A stretch of 64,000 bases of DNA from Altererythrobacter ishigakiensis (GCF_001663155.1 NZ_CP015963.1:2566001-2630000); one strand, 5' to 3'; positions 15,090 through 24,624 are shown, counted from the first letter of the stretch. Numbers and translations: made by a program. Notes: generated by a model not told the origin, from the sequence alone.

Positions 15090-17723
15090 ATGAGAAAATT
15101 CGCAAGCAGTGTGTCGCTTGGCGCGGTCGCAGTGGCAATGGCCACGCCCGCCTCGGGACAAGATCAAACCCAACCAGCACAGGATGGTGCACAGCAGCGC
15201 ACCGGCGGTGTTCCCGTCATCGTCGTTACAGCTCAACGTCGCAGCGAAGACCTGCAGGACGTTCCAGTATCGGTACAGGCGCTTGGCCAGGAAGGGCTTG
15301 AGCAGCTCAATATCGATACGTTCGAAGACTACCTCGAGCAGCTGCCAACGGTAACTGCCGGCGGTTCTGGTCCCGGACAAAGCACAATTTACATTCGCGG
15401 CCTGGCGTCAACCACGCCCAACCTCACGACCGCTGGTGTGGCCGGCCTCGCGCCGAACGTAGCGCTTTACCTGGATGAACAACCGCTATCGCAGCCAGGC
15501 CGTAACCTGGATGTCTACGCGGCTGATATGGAGCGCATTGAAGTACTGTCCGGTCCGCAAGGAACTCTGTTTGGGGCAAGCTCTCAAGCAGGCGTTGTGC
15601 GCCTGATCACCAATAAGCCGAGCCTTGCCGGTTTTGATGCAAGCGCGTCAGCTGGCGTCTCATTCACCAAAGGCGGCGAGACCAGCTACAAAGCCGAGGC
15701 CATGCTGAACGTGCCGGTGACGGACACGATTGCATTGCGTGGCGTAGTCTATCTAGATGACCAAGGCGGGTACATCGACAACGTCGCTGGAACGCGCAAT
15801 GCAAGTGAGAGCGGGCGCTTCCGCACCGCGGGCACACTGCGTGACAATGGCGTGCCTGTCAGCGCCGGTCGCGCAGGCTTCCAGGCGGGTGCCGATTTAT
15901 CCGCTGTAAATCTGATCGACGCAGACAATGCATTTCTTGTCGAGGACGACTTCAACGATACGCAGTATTCTGGCTTCCGCGCCACTGCGCTTTGGGAAGT
16001 GACGCCCGACTGGAAGGTAACTGTTGCTCACTCACGTCAGAGCGTTGAGAGCGATGGTGTGTTCTTCGCTGATCCGGAACTCGACGGGCTCGATGATCTG
16101 GAAATTCAGCGTTTCGAAGATGATCGCATTGAAGACGATTTCTCCAACACCAGCTGGACTGTTGAAGGCCGCTTGGGCGCTTTGGATATCGTTTACAGCG
16201 GCGCATACACTGACCGTGAAACGCAGCAGCGCGTCGACTATTCAGACTATCTCTTCGTCGGACAGTACCTGCCCTATTATATCTGTGATACCGCGGTGGT
16301 TTATCCGGGCTATGTGACCAATGCTCCGGTCGATCCGACCTGTCAGGCCCCGAACCTGTTTGTTGCATCAAATACGGATACCACTGTATTTACGCAGGAA
16401 TTCCGGGTTAGCACGCCCCAAGATGCACGTATTCGTGCGACTGCGGGTGCTTTCTACAGCGATCTTGAACTCAAGGAGCTGAACGACTTTACATATCCCG
16501 GCTCGCAGTTTGTTCGCGGTGCAGATGGTGTGACGACTGGCTTCCTGCCGAACTTCCCGCTCACCAATGCAAGTGCTGCCAGCGGCGGTAATGCGTCGCA
16601 AGGCTATTTCCAGGAAGCGGGTCCATTCCCAACAGGCGTAATCTTCCGCAACGATATTCGTCGGACAGATGAGCAGCTGGGCATTTTCGGCGAAGTCGCA
16701 TTCGACATTATTCCCGACACGCTTACGATCACAGGTGGCGCACGCTATTACGATATCGAAGTTGATCTGGAAGGCAGTGCCAACTCGTCCTTCTTCAACC
16801 TCAATTCGGCGATCTTCGGGCCAAATGCGGGCGTACCAGCAGGTACAGGTGCTGACGCGCAGCTTGCTGGGACGAACATCAGCTCTCAATTCGCACCTGA
16901 CAACACGGCTGGTGCGCCTGATACCGCGAGCACCGACGGTTTCATTTTCAAGGGCACCTTGACCTACACACCGAATAGCGACCTGATGTTCTATGCGACC
17001 TATTCGGAAGGATTCCGACCGGGCCTGTTGAACCGTCCGGGTGGAGCGAGCAATGGTGCTGGATTCACCGTACCGTTCGCGCTCGACACTGACGAAGTCA
17101 AAAACTACGAAATTGGTTGGAAGACCGATCTCGCAGACGGACAGCTGCGTTTGAACGGCAGCGCGTTTTATGTCGACATCAGTCGTCTGCAGACGACAAT
17201 CTTTGATCCAAGCATCACGAACCTGTTCTTCTCGGACAATGCTGCTGATGCAGAGATCAAGGGTGTTGAAGCCGACTTTACATTCGCACCTTATGCCGTT
17301 CCCGGCCTAACAGTGGCCGGCGCGTTCTCGATCCTAGATACAGAGATTACGGACGTGCTAACCCCGACGAACGATGTGGTCGAAGGCGAAGAACTTGCCT
17401 TTGCACCATCGTTCCAGGGCAACATCCGAGTCCGCTACGAATGGGATCTAAGCAACACGCTTGGGGCGTTTATCCAGCCGCAGGTTTCGCATTCGGCATC
17501 GAAGTTTACGGACATTATCGAGATCAACAAGCTAGAGCTCGATAGCTATACCGTGTTCGATCTTTCCGCCGGCGTCGAAAGTGGTCAGTGGAAGTTTGAA
17601 GTTTATGGAGAGAACCTGTTCGACACACGGGCGCAGATTTCTGGTAACTTCGTTTTCGACCGCGCGCGCATCACCACCAATCGTCCGATGACGGTCGGTA
17701 TGCGCGTTTCGTTCGACTACTGA
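15090..17723 (+). CDS. TonB-dependent outer membrane receptor
   Basis: An 877-residue receptor. Signal peptide at 1-24 (ending ASGQ), TonB-box-like VIVVTAQRR near 45, then the plug domain (DVPVSVQALG, YIRGLAS, LDEQPL, ERIEVLSGPQGTLFGASSQAGVVRLIT), and a 22-strand barrel ending VGMRVSFDY with terminal aromatic residue. The ATG at 15090 places the signal peptide at the start; an upstream ATG at 15042 would add 16 residues. Such receptors import siderophores, glycans or other ligands using TonB energy. It is followed by a TPR-sulfotransferase and an MFS gene, a pairing seen in sphingomonads. A terminator-like hairpin separates it from the next gene, so expression may be partly independent. Confidence 0.93.
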   Translation: MRKFASSVSLGAVAVAMATPASGQDQTQPAQDGAQQRTGGVPVIVVTAQRRSEDLQDVPVSVQALGQEGLEQLNIDTFEDYLEQLPTVTAGGSGPGQSTIYIRGLASTTPNLTTAGVAGLAPNVALYLDEQPLSQPGRNLDVYAADMERIEVLSGPQGTLFGASSQAGVVRLITNKPSLAGFDASASAGVSFTKGGETSYKAEAMLNVPVTDTIALRGVVYLDDQGGYIDNVAGTRNASESGRFRTAGTLRDNGVPVSAGRAGFQAGADLSAVNLIDADNAFLVEDDFNDTQYSGFRATALWEVTPDWKVTVAHSRQSVESDGVFFADPELDGLDDLEIQRFEDDRIEDDFSNTSWTVEGRLGALDIVYSGAYTDRETQQRVDYSDYLFVGQYLPYYICDTAVVYPGYVTNAPVDPTCQAPNLFVASNTDTTVFTQEFRVSTPQDARIRATAGAFYSDLELKELNDFTYPGSQFVRGADGVTTGFLPNFPLTNASAASGGNASQGYFQEAGPFPTGVIFRNDIRRTDEQLGIFGEVAFDIIPDTLTITGGARYYDIEVDLEGSANSSFFNLNSAIFGPNAGVPAGTGADAQLAGTNISSQFAPDNTAGAPDTASTDGFIFKGTLTYTPNSDLMFYATYSEGFRPGLLNRPGGASNGAGFTVPFALDTDEVKNYEIGWKTDLADGQLRLNGSAFYVDISRLQTTIFDPSITNLFFSDNAADAEIKGVEADFTFAPYAVPGLTVAGAFSILDTEITDVLTPTNDVVEGEELAFAPSFQGNIRVRYEWDLSNTLGAFIQPQVSHSASKFTDIIEINKLELDSYTVFDLSAGVESGQWKFEVYGENLFDTRAQISGNFVFDRARITTNRPMTVGMRVSFDY

Positions 17724-17746
17724 TCGAGCAGCGCATGAAATGCAGC

Positions 17747-17785
17747 GGTGGGGGTGAGCCTGAACGGGTTCACCTCCACCATTTT
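17747..17785 (+). terminator. Terminator-like hairpin after the TonB receptor gene
   Basis: GGTGGGGGTGAGCC pairs with GGGTTCACCTCCACC (G-U pairs allowed) around a short TGAAC loop; ATTTTGC follows. It could terminate or attenuate before the sulfotransferase gene at 17804. Confidence 0.6.
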
Positions 17786-17803
17786 GCTATGTAAGGGTCA
17801 CGC

Positions 17804-19768
17804 ATGTCAACGCGGGAAGAGCAGCTCAAGACAGCTCAAGCGGTATTAAAGGCAAGCGAATTCGGCAAAGGACTGAAGCTCGCTGAAGAGCTGCTGGCGG
17901 ACGAGCCAAGCGATCCCGAAGCGCTTTATCTGGCCGCTGTCGCCAATCGTTATCTGGGTAGGCATGCCGATGCTGAAAAGCATCTCAGCTCACTTCATCA
18001 GGCTATGCCCGAATATGGGCGTGCATGGCAGGAGGAGGGACACCTTGCTCTTGCGGCAGGTGACAAGACGAAAGCGTTGGAGGGTTTTTCTCGAGCTACG
18101 CGCTTTAATCCCGCGCTTGGTGCAAGCTGGCGGGAGCAAGCGAAGCTGCTGGCTGAAATGGGTCGGACAGCAGAAGCTCAGGCGGCGACAGCGCAACTTG
18201 ATCGAATCGCGCAGCTGCCGCGAGAGCTTCTGGCGGTCACTAACCACCTGCACGAAGGCCGCTTGCTCAGAGCAGAGGAAATCTGCCGCCATTTTTTGCG
18301 CAACAACCCGAAGAATGTCGAAGGAATGCGTTTGCTCGCCAAGATCGGCATTGAGCTTGGCATTCTAGACGACGCGGAATTCTTGTTGGAAAGCGCAGTC
18401 GCATTCGAGCCTGAGAACATTCAGCTTCGGCTCGACTACACGGATGTTCTGCGCCGCCGCCAGAAATTCGACAGGGCGCACGATCAGGCAGAGGCCCTGC
18501 ATCAACGTGATCCCGAAAATCCGCTGTTCCAGTCACAACTTGCAATCGAAAGCATGCAGACCGGTGATTATGAACGTGCCTTTGAGCTGTTCGATGCGGT
18601 GTTGGCGAAGCTTCCCCGCGATCCGGTGACGCTCACGAGCAAGGGGCATGCGCTTAAGACGTTAGGCCAAAGTTCTGAAGCTATCGAAAGCTACCGCGCC
18701 GCGATTGCAGCCAAACCTGATCACGGCGATGCCCATTATGCGCTGGCAAATCTGAAGACTTACCGCTTCGAAGATGCCGAGATCGATGCGATGCGCACGC
18801 AAACTGAACGGGCTGACCTGGCATTCATGGATCGGGTGCACCTGTCCTTCGCGCTGGGCAAGGCGCTGGAGGATCGCGGTGACTATGAAGCGAGCTTCAA
18901 GCACTACGATGAAGGCAATGCCTTGAAGCGCGCACAGACGCGTTACAGCGCAGATGCGATGACGCGCGAGCTGGCAGCTCAAAAGGAAGCCTGTACGGTC
19001 GATCTTTTCGACAAACACACAGGTTCAGGCCATCTCGCGACTGATCCGATCTTCATTCTTGGCTTGCCGCGGGCCGGATCGACACTGCTTGAGCAAATCC
19101 TCGCCAGCCACAGTCAGATCGATGGCACGCTTGAACTCCCGAATATTCTCGCGCTCGCTCATCGGTTGCGCGGCAAACGAGCGGGACAATCGCGCTATCC
19201 GCAAATCCTACACGAGCTTACGGCAGATCAACTGGCTAAGTTCGGTGAGCAGTTCATCGCCGATACCCAGATTCATCGCCAAGGCGCGCCATTCTTCATC
19301 GACAAGATGCCCAACAATTTTCGGCACATTGGCCTGATCCATCTGATCCTGCCCAATGCCAAGATCATCGATGCACGTCGTGCGCCAATGGATTGCTGCT
19401 TTTCTGGTTTCAAGCAGCTGTTCGCCGAGGGGCAGGAATTCACTTACGGTCTGCATGAAGTCGGTCGCTACTACGCCAACTATGTCGACTTGATGGATCA
19501 TTGGGACGCTGTATTGCCAGGCAAGGTATTACGCGTGCAACACGAGGACGTGCTGGATGATCTTGAAGGGCAGACGCGCCGCGTGCTTGATTTCATCGGC
19601 CTGCCGTTTGAACAGGCCTGCCTAGATTTTCACAAAACGGAACGAGCTGTACGTACCGCCAGCAGCGAGCAAGTCCGCCAGCCCATCAACCGCAAGGGTC
19701 AGGATGCCTGGAAACCTTTTGAGCCTTGGCTTGATCCACTCAAGCAAGCCTTGGCCGACACACTCTGA
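17804..19768 (+). CDS. TPR-repeat sulfotransferase
   Basis: A 654-residue fusion. Residues 1-350 are tandem tetratricopeptide repeats (ALYLAAVANRYLGRHADAEKHL, PVTLTSKGHALKTLGQSSEAIESYRAAI). From about 410 a sulfotransferase domain begins, with the 5'-phosphosulfate-binding loop FILGLPRAGSTLLEQILASH of PAPS-dependent enzymes. Later comes DARRAPMDCCFSGFKQLF, equivalent to the 3'-phosphate-binding RdP...S region. The family transfers sulfate from PAPS to proteins, glycans or small molecules; the acceptor is unknown. TPRs suggest a peptide or protein partner. Position just after the TonB receptor hints at modification of, or by-product handling for, the imported ligand. Confidence 0.88.
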   Translation: MSTREEQLKTAQAVLKASEFGKGLKLAEELLADEPSDPEALYLAAVANRYLGRHADAEKHLSSLHQAMPEYGRAWQEEGHLALAAGDKTKALEGFSRATRFNPALGASWREQAKLLAEMGRTAEAQAATAQLDRIAQLPRELLAVTNHLHEGRLLRAEEICRHFLRNNPKNVEGMRLLAKIGIELGILDDAEFLLESAVAFEPENIQLRLDYTDVLRRRQKFDRAHDQAEALHQRDPENPLFQSQLAIESMQTGDYERAFELFDAVLAKLPRDPVTLTSKGHALKTLGQSSEAIESYRAAIAAKPDHGDAHYALANLKTYRFEDAEIDAMRTQTERADLAFMDRVHLSFALGKALEDRGDYEASFKHYDEGNALKRAQTRYSADAMTRELAAQKEACTVDLFDKHTGSGHLATDPIFILGLPRAGSTLLEQILASHSQIDGTLELPNILALAHRLRGKRAGQSRYPQILHELTADQLAKFGEQFIADTQIHRQGAPFFIDKMPNNFRHIGLIHLILPNAKIIDARRAPMDCCFSGFKQLFAEGQEFTYGLHEVGRYYANYVDLMDHWDAVLPGKVLRVQHEDVLDDLEGQTRRVLDFIGLPFEQACLDFHKTERAVRTASSEQVRQPINRKGQDAWKPFEPWLDPLKQALADTL

Positions 19769-19838
19769 TCACATAGAACCGGGCACATTCACTCAGTAAT
19801 ATTTTGATGCAAGTCGGCAACCGCGTTAATTGGCCGGT

Positions 19839-21065
19839 ATGATTGCTTCCGCCCTCTCAGTTCGCGCGTTGTTGAGCGCGATCTTTATCCTGATGGTGGG
19901 TAGCGGCTTCCTCTCAACGTTAATTGCAGTCCGGCTAGAGAGCGCGGGCGTTCCTTCGCTCATAATTGGTCTCGCGGCTACGAGCTATTTCACGGGACTC
20001 ACTCTCGGATCACTCAGGGTCGAGGCGCTGATCGCCCGCATAGGACACATCCGCGCCTTCGCGGCATTTGTGACGATCTTTTCCGCCAGCAGTTTGACTT
20101 ATGCGATCCTCAACGAGCCGACCGTTTGGGTCGTGCTCCGCTTCATCGATGGGTTTGCAATGGCCGGAGTATTCGTCTGCCTTGAAAGCTGGCTCAACCG
20201 ACAAGCAACTCCGGCCAACCGCAGTACGATGCTCGCCGCTTACATGATCGCGCTCTACTGCGGGCAGGCTGCCGGGCAGTTCTTGCTCAATCTGGGACAG
20301 AATGCGCCTGATCTTCCTTTCATGATCTCCGCTGTTCTTCTGTCCATCGCATTGCTTCCCGTGCTGCTCACACGCATGGAACAACCTCAGGTCGAAGCGA
20401 TCAAACCCTTCTCCATCCGCAGGCTCTATGAAGCCTCTCCACTTGGGATTGTTGGCACACTTGTCACAGGTGCGATGTTGGGCGCCTTTTACGCGATGGG
20501 CGCGGTCTATGTGCAGCGCATTGGAATGGGCCTGGCACAGGTTGCGCTGTTCACGTCCTGCGTGATTGCCGGAGGTGTAGCATTGCAATATCCGCTGGGT
20601 AGGCTCTCTGACAAATTCGATCGGCGGCGTGTGATCATTTTGTGTTTCGCAGTGGCTGCGGGGATCAGTGCGGTCATCGCAGCGGCTAAGTTACCTGCGT
20701 TTGGCACAATCGCGATGGGCAGCGTGTTTGGAGGGTTTGCATTTGCGCTCTATCCACTTTGTGTCGCGCATTCGAATGACCATTTGGAAGAAGATGAACG
20801 CGTAGGCGCGAGCAGCGGTTTGGTGCTGACATACTCCGCCGGCGCGATGGCAGGGCCGATGATCGGTTCCAGTGCGATGAGCGCATTCGGTCCACCAGGC
20901 CTCTTTGCGGTGATTGGGGCACTAGCGGCGGGTGCTGCCCTTTTCGGGATCTGGCGTACTTTGGTACGCCATGCAGTTCCTGCAAGCGAGCAGCAAATCT
21001 TTCAAAGTCTGCCACGAACAACCCCAATGGCAGCGGTTTTGGAGTCAGATGAACCGGCCGAATGA
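19839..21065 (+). CDS. MFS transporter, YcaD-like
   Basis: A 408-residue inner membrane protein with about twelve hydrophobic helices in two halves. Typical MFS features are VRLESAGVPSLIIGLAATSYFTGLTLGSLR in helices 1-2 and YPLGRLSDKFDRRRVIILCF, the motif A-like loop between helices 8 and 9. The general style resembles the YcaD/uncharacterised MFS group. The start is uncertain: TTG at 19830 or ATG at 19839, neither with a good ribosome site. Substrate unknown; as last gene of element 1 it may export or import the compound handled by the receptor and sulfotransferase. Its end is only about 40 bp from array repeat B. Confidence 0.85.
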   Translation: MIASALSVRALLSAIFILMVGSGFLSTLIAVRLESAGVPSLIIGLAATSYFTGLTLGSLRVEALIARIGHIRAFAAFVTIFSASSLTYAILNEPTVWVVLRFIDGFAMAGVFVCLESWLNRQATPANRSTMLAAYMIALYCGQAAGQFLLNLGQNAPDLPFMISAVLLSIALLPVLLTRMEQPQVEAIKPFSIRRLYEASPLGIVGTLVTGAMLGAFYAMGAVYVQRIGMGLAQVALFTSCVIAGGVALQYPLGRLSDKFDRRRVIILCFAVAAGISAVIAAAKLPAFGTIAMGSVFGGFAFALYPLCVAHSNDHLEEDERVGASSGLVLTYSAGAMAGPMIGSSAMSAFGPPGLFAVIGALAAGAALFGIWRTLVRHAVPASEQQIFQSLPRTTPMAAVLESDEPAE

Positions 21066-21105
21066 AAGTAGTGAAGTCTGTTACGCTCGCTTCGCCAGCT
21101 TGCCA

Positions 21106-21390
21106 CCCCATCATCGGTCATGATGGGTTCGCACCTTCGCAGCCAAAAGCTGCCCTTTCCTGCCCAACGCGACCCAAGCAGGACCCAAACCGCGGTCCAG
21201 CCGAACAGCCGTCCGCAAAGAAACTTCGCGTTACCCTGAGCTATGTATCTCTAAGAAGGTGGTGCCGCTTACGTGACTCGAACACGTGACCCCATCATTA
21301 CGAAAGAAGGGGCATAAGACAGACGATATGTTCGATATCTTCCGCTTACGAGCGCGAAATAGTCACTTCCACCAACGACCCAGACCAGTC
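21106..21390. repeat. Array repeat copy B (att-like, contains tRNA-Thr 3' fragment)
   Basis: This takes up most of the 411-bp gap between the MFS and acyltransferase genes. Hairpin CCCCATCAT/ATGATGGG (21106-21127), left arm with GCGACCCAAGCAGGACCCAA, and the 45-bp tRNA-Thr 3' fragment at 21260-21304, identical to the other copies. The right arm starts AGAAGGGGCATAAGAC and keeps ATGTTCGATATCTT but is the most diverged of the four, with GACCCAGACCAGTCCCAG in place of the GACCCAAGCTGTTCCCAA block. It forms the right end of element 1 and left end of element 2. Confidence 0.85.
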
Positions 21391-22769
21391 CCAGTCTGCG
21401 TGACCAGCTGCTTTGTCGGTCAACAATCGATCAGAGAAATACTAGTGCGTTCGCAAGAGTTGTCATTAAGCTTGGTCTATTGTCGTCCTTCTAGCCCGAA
21501 GTAACGCTTCAGCAACTCTTTGGCTGGAAGCTCAATTGCTCGGTACGTTGTATTGCTTACCATCAAGACTAAAACGATTGCCAAAAATTGCCCCCACCAG
21601 CCAGGTGATAGCTCAAAATAGGCAAACAGGGTCGCCATAAGCAAGAATATCGGCCAGTGCACGAGGTAGATTGAGTAGCTTCGCTCTCCGAGCCACCTAA
21701 AGATTTGATGATCCAAAACCCCAAGTCGTAAAGAGAAAATTATGACGGCTGGCCATACAAATGCGCTGAATGCCAGAATCCTAAGCAACCCATCCAAAAA
21801 GACCGGCAAGCTCAGCAGTGGCAAACATAATAATAAAGTTTTCATTTGTACGTGTTTGGAGATCGCGAGCCTGTAGACGACATGGCCTACAAAAAAACCG
21901 AAGAGACCACGAGCGAGCAATCCGGATGAAGTCCAGCCGCTTGAATTTGGATCGAGAGCGAGAAGCAGTCCTCCTAGAATACAGGCTAGAGCAACCAGCC
22001 CTACACGTCCCCAAAGAGCAGCTAGCGCGAAAACCAAATAGCAAAACATCTCGACTGATAATGACCAAGCTGGACCATTGAAGGTCTGAGTTGGGTTCTG
22101 CGTGAAGACATTTAGAAAGAACAAATGAGCGAAAAAGGCTTCAAGCGTATTGAGCGGCGCATTTGTTGCCCAGCCTGCAACCACGAGAAGCGTGAAAAGG
22201 TGAAGAGGATATAGTCTGGCAATTCGAGCCTTAAAGAAGCCAGCGAACGTGACCCCTCGCTTCATCTTTCCATCAACGAGATACTTATGTGTAAAAACAA
22301 CACCACTAATGACAAAAAAGAGATCGACGAACAAATAGCCGTTAAACTGCAACCAATAGAATGGCTGGAAAGTCGAAAGTGGGGTTAAGCCACCGCTTTG
22401 AAAGTAGACTGCCCTGATATGGTAAAAACACGCTACGAGCATCGCAGCGATACCCCGCAATGCATCTATCTGCGCAAGATATGGTCTCTCAGACATGGTA
22501 GCGGGATTACATGTCTCGTTCTTTGGGGCAACTTTGTAGCTACGGACGGTTAAAAATGGGACAACAGGCATCTCCCAAAACATCTTTCGTCCGCCATTGA
22601 CGCTTCGATGATTAGCACGGCTCCATACCCAACGCGACCCAAGCAGGACCCAAATTGCGGTCCAGCCAAACGGCCTTTCGCCGGTCAGCTTCGATCTATC
22701 CTGGGTTATGTATCTCTAAGAAGGTGGTGCCGCTTACGTGACTCGAACACGTGACCCCATCATTACGAA
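21305..22769. mobile_element. tRNA-Thr-associated element 2 (1.5 kb, single gene)
   Basis: The segment between the recombination points of copies B and C is 1465 bp. It contains one complete gene, an acyltransferase, on the minus strand, and nothing else coding. Its size and single cargo gene resemble a gene cassette. It cannot encode its own integrase, so if mobile it must be moved in trans. Confidence 0.5.
21477..22496 (-). CDS. Acyltransferase-3 family membrane protein (OafA-type)
   Basis: A 339-residue integral membrane protein with about ten helices. It begins RPYLAQIDALRGIAAMLV, the classic start of this family, and has FVDLFFVISGVVFTHKY (the FFxxSG motif), an arginine-rich loop FFKARIARLYPLHLF with the RxxR...YP signature, and GERSYSIYLVHWPIF. 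These enzymes transfer acetyl or other acyl groups to surface polysaccharides such as O-antigen. The ATG at 22496 gives the family-like N-terminus; a start at 22583 would add 29 unrelated residues. It is the only gene between repeats B and C. O-acetylation genes are frequent cargo because they alter phage receptors; that role here is inference. Confidence 0.88.
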   Translation of the reverse strand: MSERPYLAQIDALRGIAAMLVACFYHIRAVYFQSGGLTPLSTFQPFYWLQFNGYLFVDLFFVISGVVFTHKYLVDGKMKRGVTFAGFFKARIARLYPLHLFTLLVVAGWATNAPLNTLEAFFAHLFFLNVFTQNPTQTFNGPAWSLSVEMFCYLVFALAALWGRVGLVALACILGGLLLALDPNSSGWTSSGLLARGLFGFFVGHVVYRLAISKHVQMKTLLLCLPLLSLPVFLDGLLRILAFSAFVWPAVIIFSLRLGVLDHQIFRWLGERSYSIYLVHWPIFLLMATLFAYFELSPGWWGQFLAIVLVLMVSNTTYRAIELPAKELLKRYFGLEGRQ

Positions 22770-22905
22770 AGAAGGGGTATCAGACAGACATTATGTTCGA
22801 TATCTTGTGCTTAAGGCCACAGAGATAATGACTTCTGCCTAAGACCCAAGCTGTTCCCAAACTACGGTCAAAGCAGACTGTCCGGTTGCGACCCAATATC
22901 AGACC
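22625..22905. repeat. Array repeat copy C (att-like, contains tRNA-Thr 3' fragment)
   Basis: This occupies the centre of the gap between the acyltransferase and serine hydrolase genes. It lacks the hairpin found at the left end of the other copies, but has the left arm (GCGACCCAAGCAGGACCCAA, 22634-22653) and the identical 45-bp tRNA fragment (22725-22769). The right arm (from 22770) holds GACCCAAGCTGTTCCCAA, then CGACCCAATATCAGACC and an inverted TTGGGTC at 22914-22920. A second inverted TTGGGTC (22951-22957) touches a TATAAT box at 22958-22963 that could promote the next gene. Confidence 0.85.
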
Positions 22906-23029
22906 TTGGGTCGTCTTATTTACCAAGTGATGAAATCCTTTTCCCGACGCTTGGGTCTATAATCGCTTTTGAGTGTGTTTAGGTGTAAAGGAGCACCTAT
23001 GTGGGGGCGCAGCAGTTCGGGAGGGATCA

Positions 23030-24574
23030 ATGGCTCCATACAAGATAGTTTGCGGCACGGTGTTGTGCTTTGGGTCGGCAATTGGAGCGGCAAGTTTCGT
23101 GTCTGCCGAAGAAGAACAGCAAGCTCGCCCAGTTCAATCCCAACGGGTTGTTCCAGCTCGCGCTACCGGGATGACACAGATCGACCCTCCCAGTTTGCAG
23201 CTGCAATTGAGTGAGGCAGCCACGCGATCAAAGGTCGACGCGAGTATATCGGGAATATCGGTAAACGATGTTCTTGCCGCTGCTGCACAGATAGAGCGCG
23301 CTCCTCGCGATGCGGCATCGCGTGAACGGCAAGAACAAGAAAGCGCTGGCCAACGCGCAGTGAGCCGAGCGCAGATTGCAGCATTGTCGCGATTGCGGCC
23401 AATAGATCGAGCAACAGCTTCTCCTGAGAACGTCCTGCCTCCTGTCAGGGCACAGATCCAACGCCGCACGACACGACCTACTCCTTCGGGCAATGACCAA
23501 CTCGCTGCGCCGCCTCAACCCAGCCTTGATGTTGCGGGCTTCGGTCAAGACCTGCATCAAGCTCTAAGCGGAAGTGTACAAGGATACACAATGCGTCTGC
23601 GACGCAATGGTCAGAACATCTATACACTCCAGTGGAATTGGGCACGCCGGCCAGGGGACGGCCAGCGCGGTTGGAATCCGGATCGACGAATGAATATCGC
23701 CAGCGTCTCCAAGTTCATCACAGCGGTTGCGATGGTCGATCTGCTGGATCGCCGCAACATCGATCCCGATACACCGATCGCGCAGTGGCTGCCTGCTTAT
23801 TGGACGCGGGGTGCCAATGTCGACGACATCACATTTGAGATGTTGATGACCCATTCGTCAGGTCTCGCTAACTCAGGCTCGACTGACTTCGCAACCATGA
23901 GACAATTGGTGGCTGGCGGTGTGACGTCCAATCTCCCGACAAGCTTCAACTATGAGAATACCAATTTTGGTCTCCAACGGATCCTCATCGCGACCGTGGG
24001 TGGATATGTCGGGCGAAACCTGAACCTCGGTCCGGTGGGCCTGAACGACAGCGTCTGGAACGCGGCGACTACCGCTGCCTACCGAGACTATGTGGAGAAG
24101 AACGTCTTTGCACCTGCAGGGGTAACCAATGCAGGCTTTGGCAAAAGTGCAAACACTGCGATCGCCTATGCCTTCAATGGCGGTTCGGGTTGGAACTCGG
24201 GCAACTTGTCATGGCGTGCTGGTTCTGGCGGATGGCATTTGTCCGTCGATGAAATCCTCGATGTAGCGGCCACCTATCGGTACACTGGAAAGATTGTCTC
24301 TCAGGGAGAAGCCGCCTCCGCGATTGCAAACCGCTATGGCTTCGACGGCCGGTGGGCCACTACAATGGGCTTTGTCTATCACAAGAACGGCAGTTGGCGG
24401 GAGCAGGCGGATTGCCCTGTAGGACAACGCCAGGAACAGAGCCTTTTGTTGCTCCTTCCTGACAACATGGAAATGGCGCTACTGGTCAATTCTCCGGTTG
24501 GTCCGAACTGCACCTTTCTTCGCGGTGTTGTGCAACAGATCCTGTTGGACAACATAGTCGCGCCGGATAGCTGA
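23030..24574 (+). CDS. Exported serine hydrolase of the beta-lactamase/PBP-like family
   Basis: A 514-residue product from the ATG at 23030, which follows GGGAGGGATCA and begins a signal peptide (residues 1-26, ending SFVSAEE); an in-frame GTG at 22973 would precede it by 19 codons. Residues 30-165 are low-complexity and Ala/Arg/Gln-rich. The catalytic domain has S225-V-S-K228 (SxxK) and Y308-E-N310 (YxN), with HKNG near residue 465 in the KTG position. Probably a periplasmic esterase, amidase or peptidoglycan-related enzyme; not necessarily a beta-lactamase. It is unrelated in detail to the hydrolase at 1747 (SMTK/YKT). Confidence 0.8.
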   Translation: MAPYKIVCGTVLCFGSAIGAASFVSAEEEQQARPVQSQRVVPARATGMTQIDPPSLQLQLSEAATRSKVDASISGISVNDVLAAAAQIERAPRDAASRERQEQESAGQRAVSRAQIAALSRLRPIDRATASPENVLPPVRAQIQRRTTRPTPSGNDQLAAPPQPSLDVAGFGQDLHQALSGSVQGYTMRLRRNGQNIYTLQWNWARRPGDGQRGWNPDRRMNIASVSKFITAVAMVDLLDRRNIDPDTPIAQWLPAYWTRGANVDDITFEMLMTHSSGLANSGSTDFATMRQLVAGGVTSNLPTSFNYENTNFGLQRILIATVGGYVGRNLNLGPVGLNDSVWNAATTAAYRDYVEKNVFAPAGVTNAGFGKSANTAIAYAFNGGSGWNSGNLSWRAGSGGWHLSVDEILDVAATYRYTGKIVSQGEAASAIANRYGFDGRWATTMGFVYHKNGSWREQADCPVGQRQEQSLLLLLPDNMEMALLVNSPVGPNCTFLRGVVQQILLDNIVAPDS

Positions 24575-24624
24575 GAGCTCCCGCTCACATACCCTTGCGC
24601 AGATAAGGGGCTGAGCGTGGGCTC
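24575..24624. terminator. Long hairpin between convergent genes
   Basis: GAGCTCCCGCTCA pairs with TGAGCGTGGGCTC with two non-canonical positions, and an inner CCCTT/AAGGG extends it. It spans the 48-bp gap between the convergent serine hydrolase and Hcp-like genes. No T run follows, so termination is only plausible. Confidence 0.35.

Larger units (their letters stand above)
12737..21304. mobile_element. tRNA-Thr-associated element 1 (8.6 kb, no integrase)
   Basis: The segment lies between the recombination points of repeat copies A and B, defined as the base after the shared anticodon-loop sequence TTACGAA. It carries a BCCT transporter, a TonB-dependent receptor, a TPR-sulfotransferase and an MFS transporter, all on the plus strand. 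The left end is the conserved right arm of copy A; the right end is the left arm plus tRNA fragment of copy B, as expected for an integrated circle whose attachment site carried both arms. No recombinase gene is seen. Element status is inferred from the boundaries alone. Confidence 0.5.
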
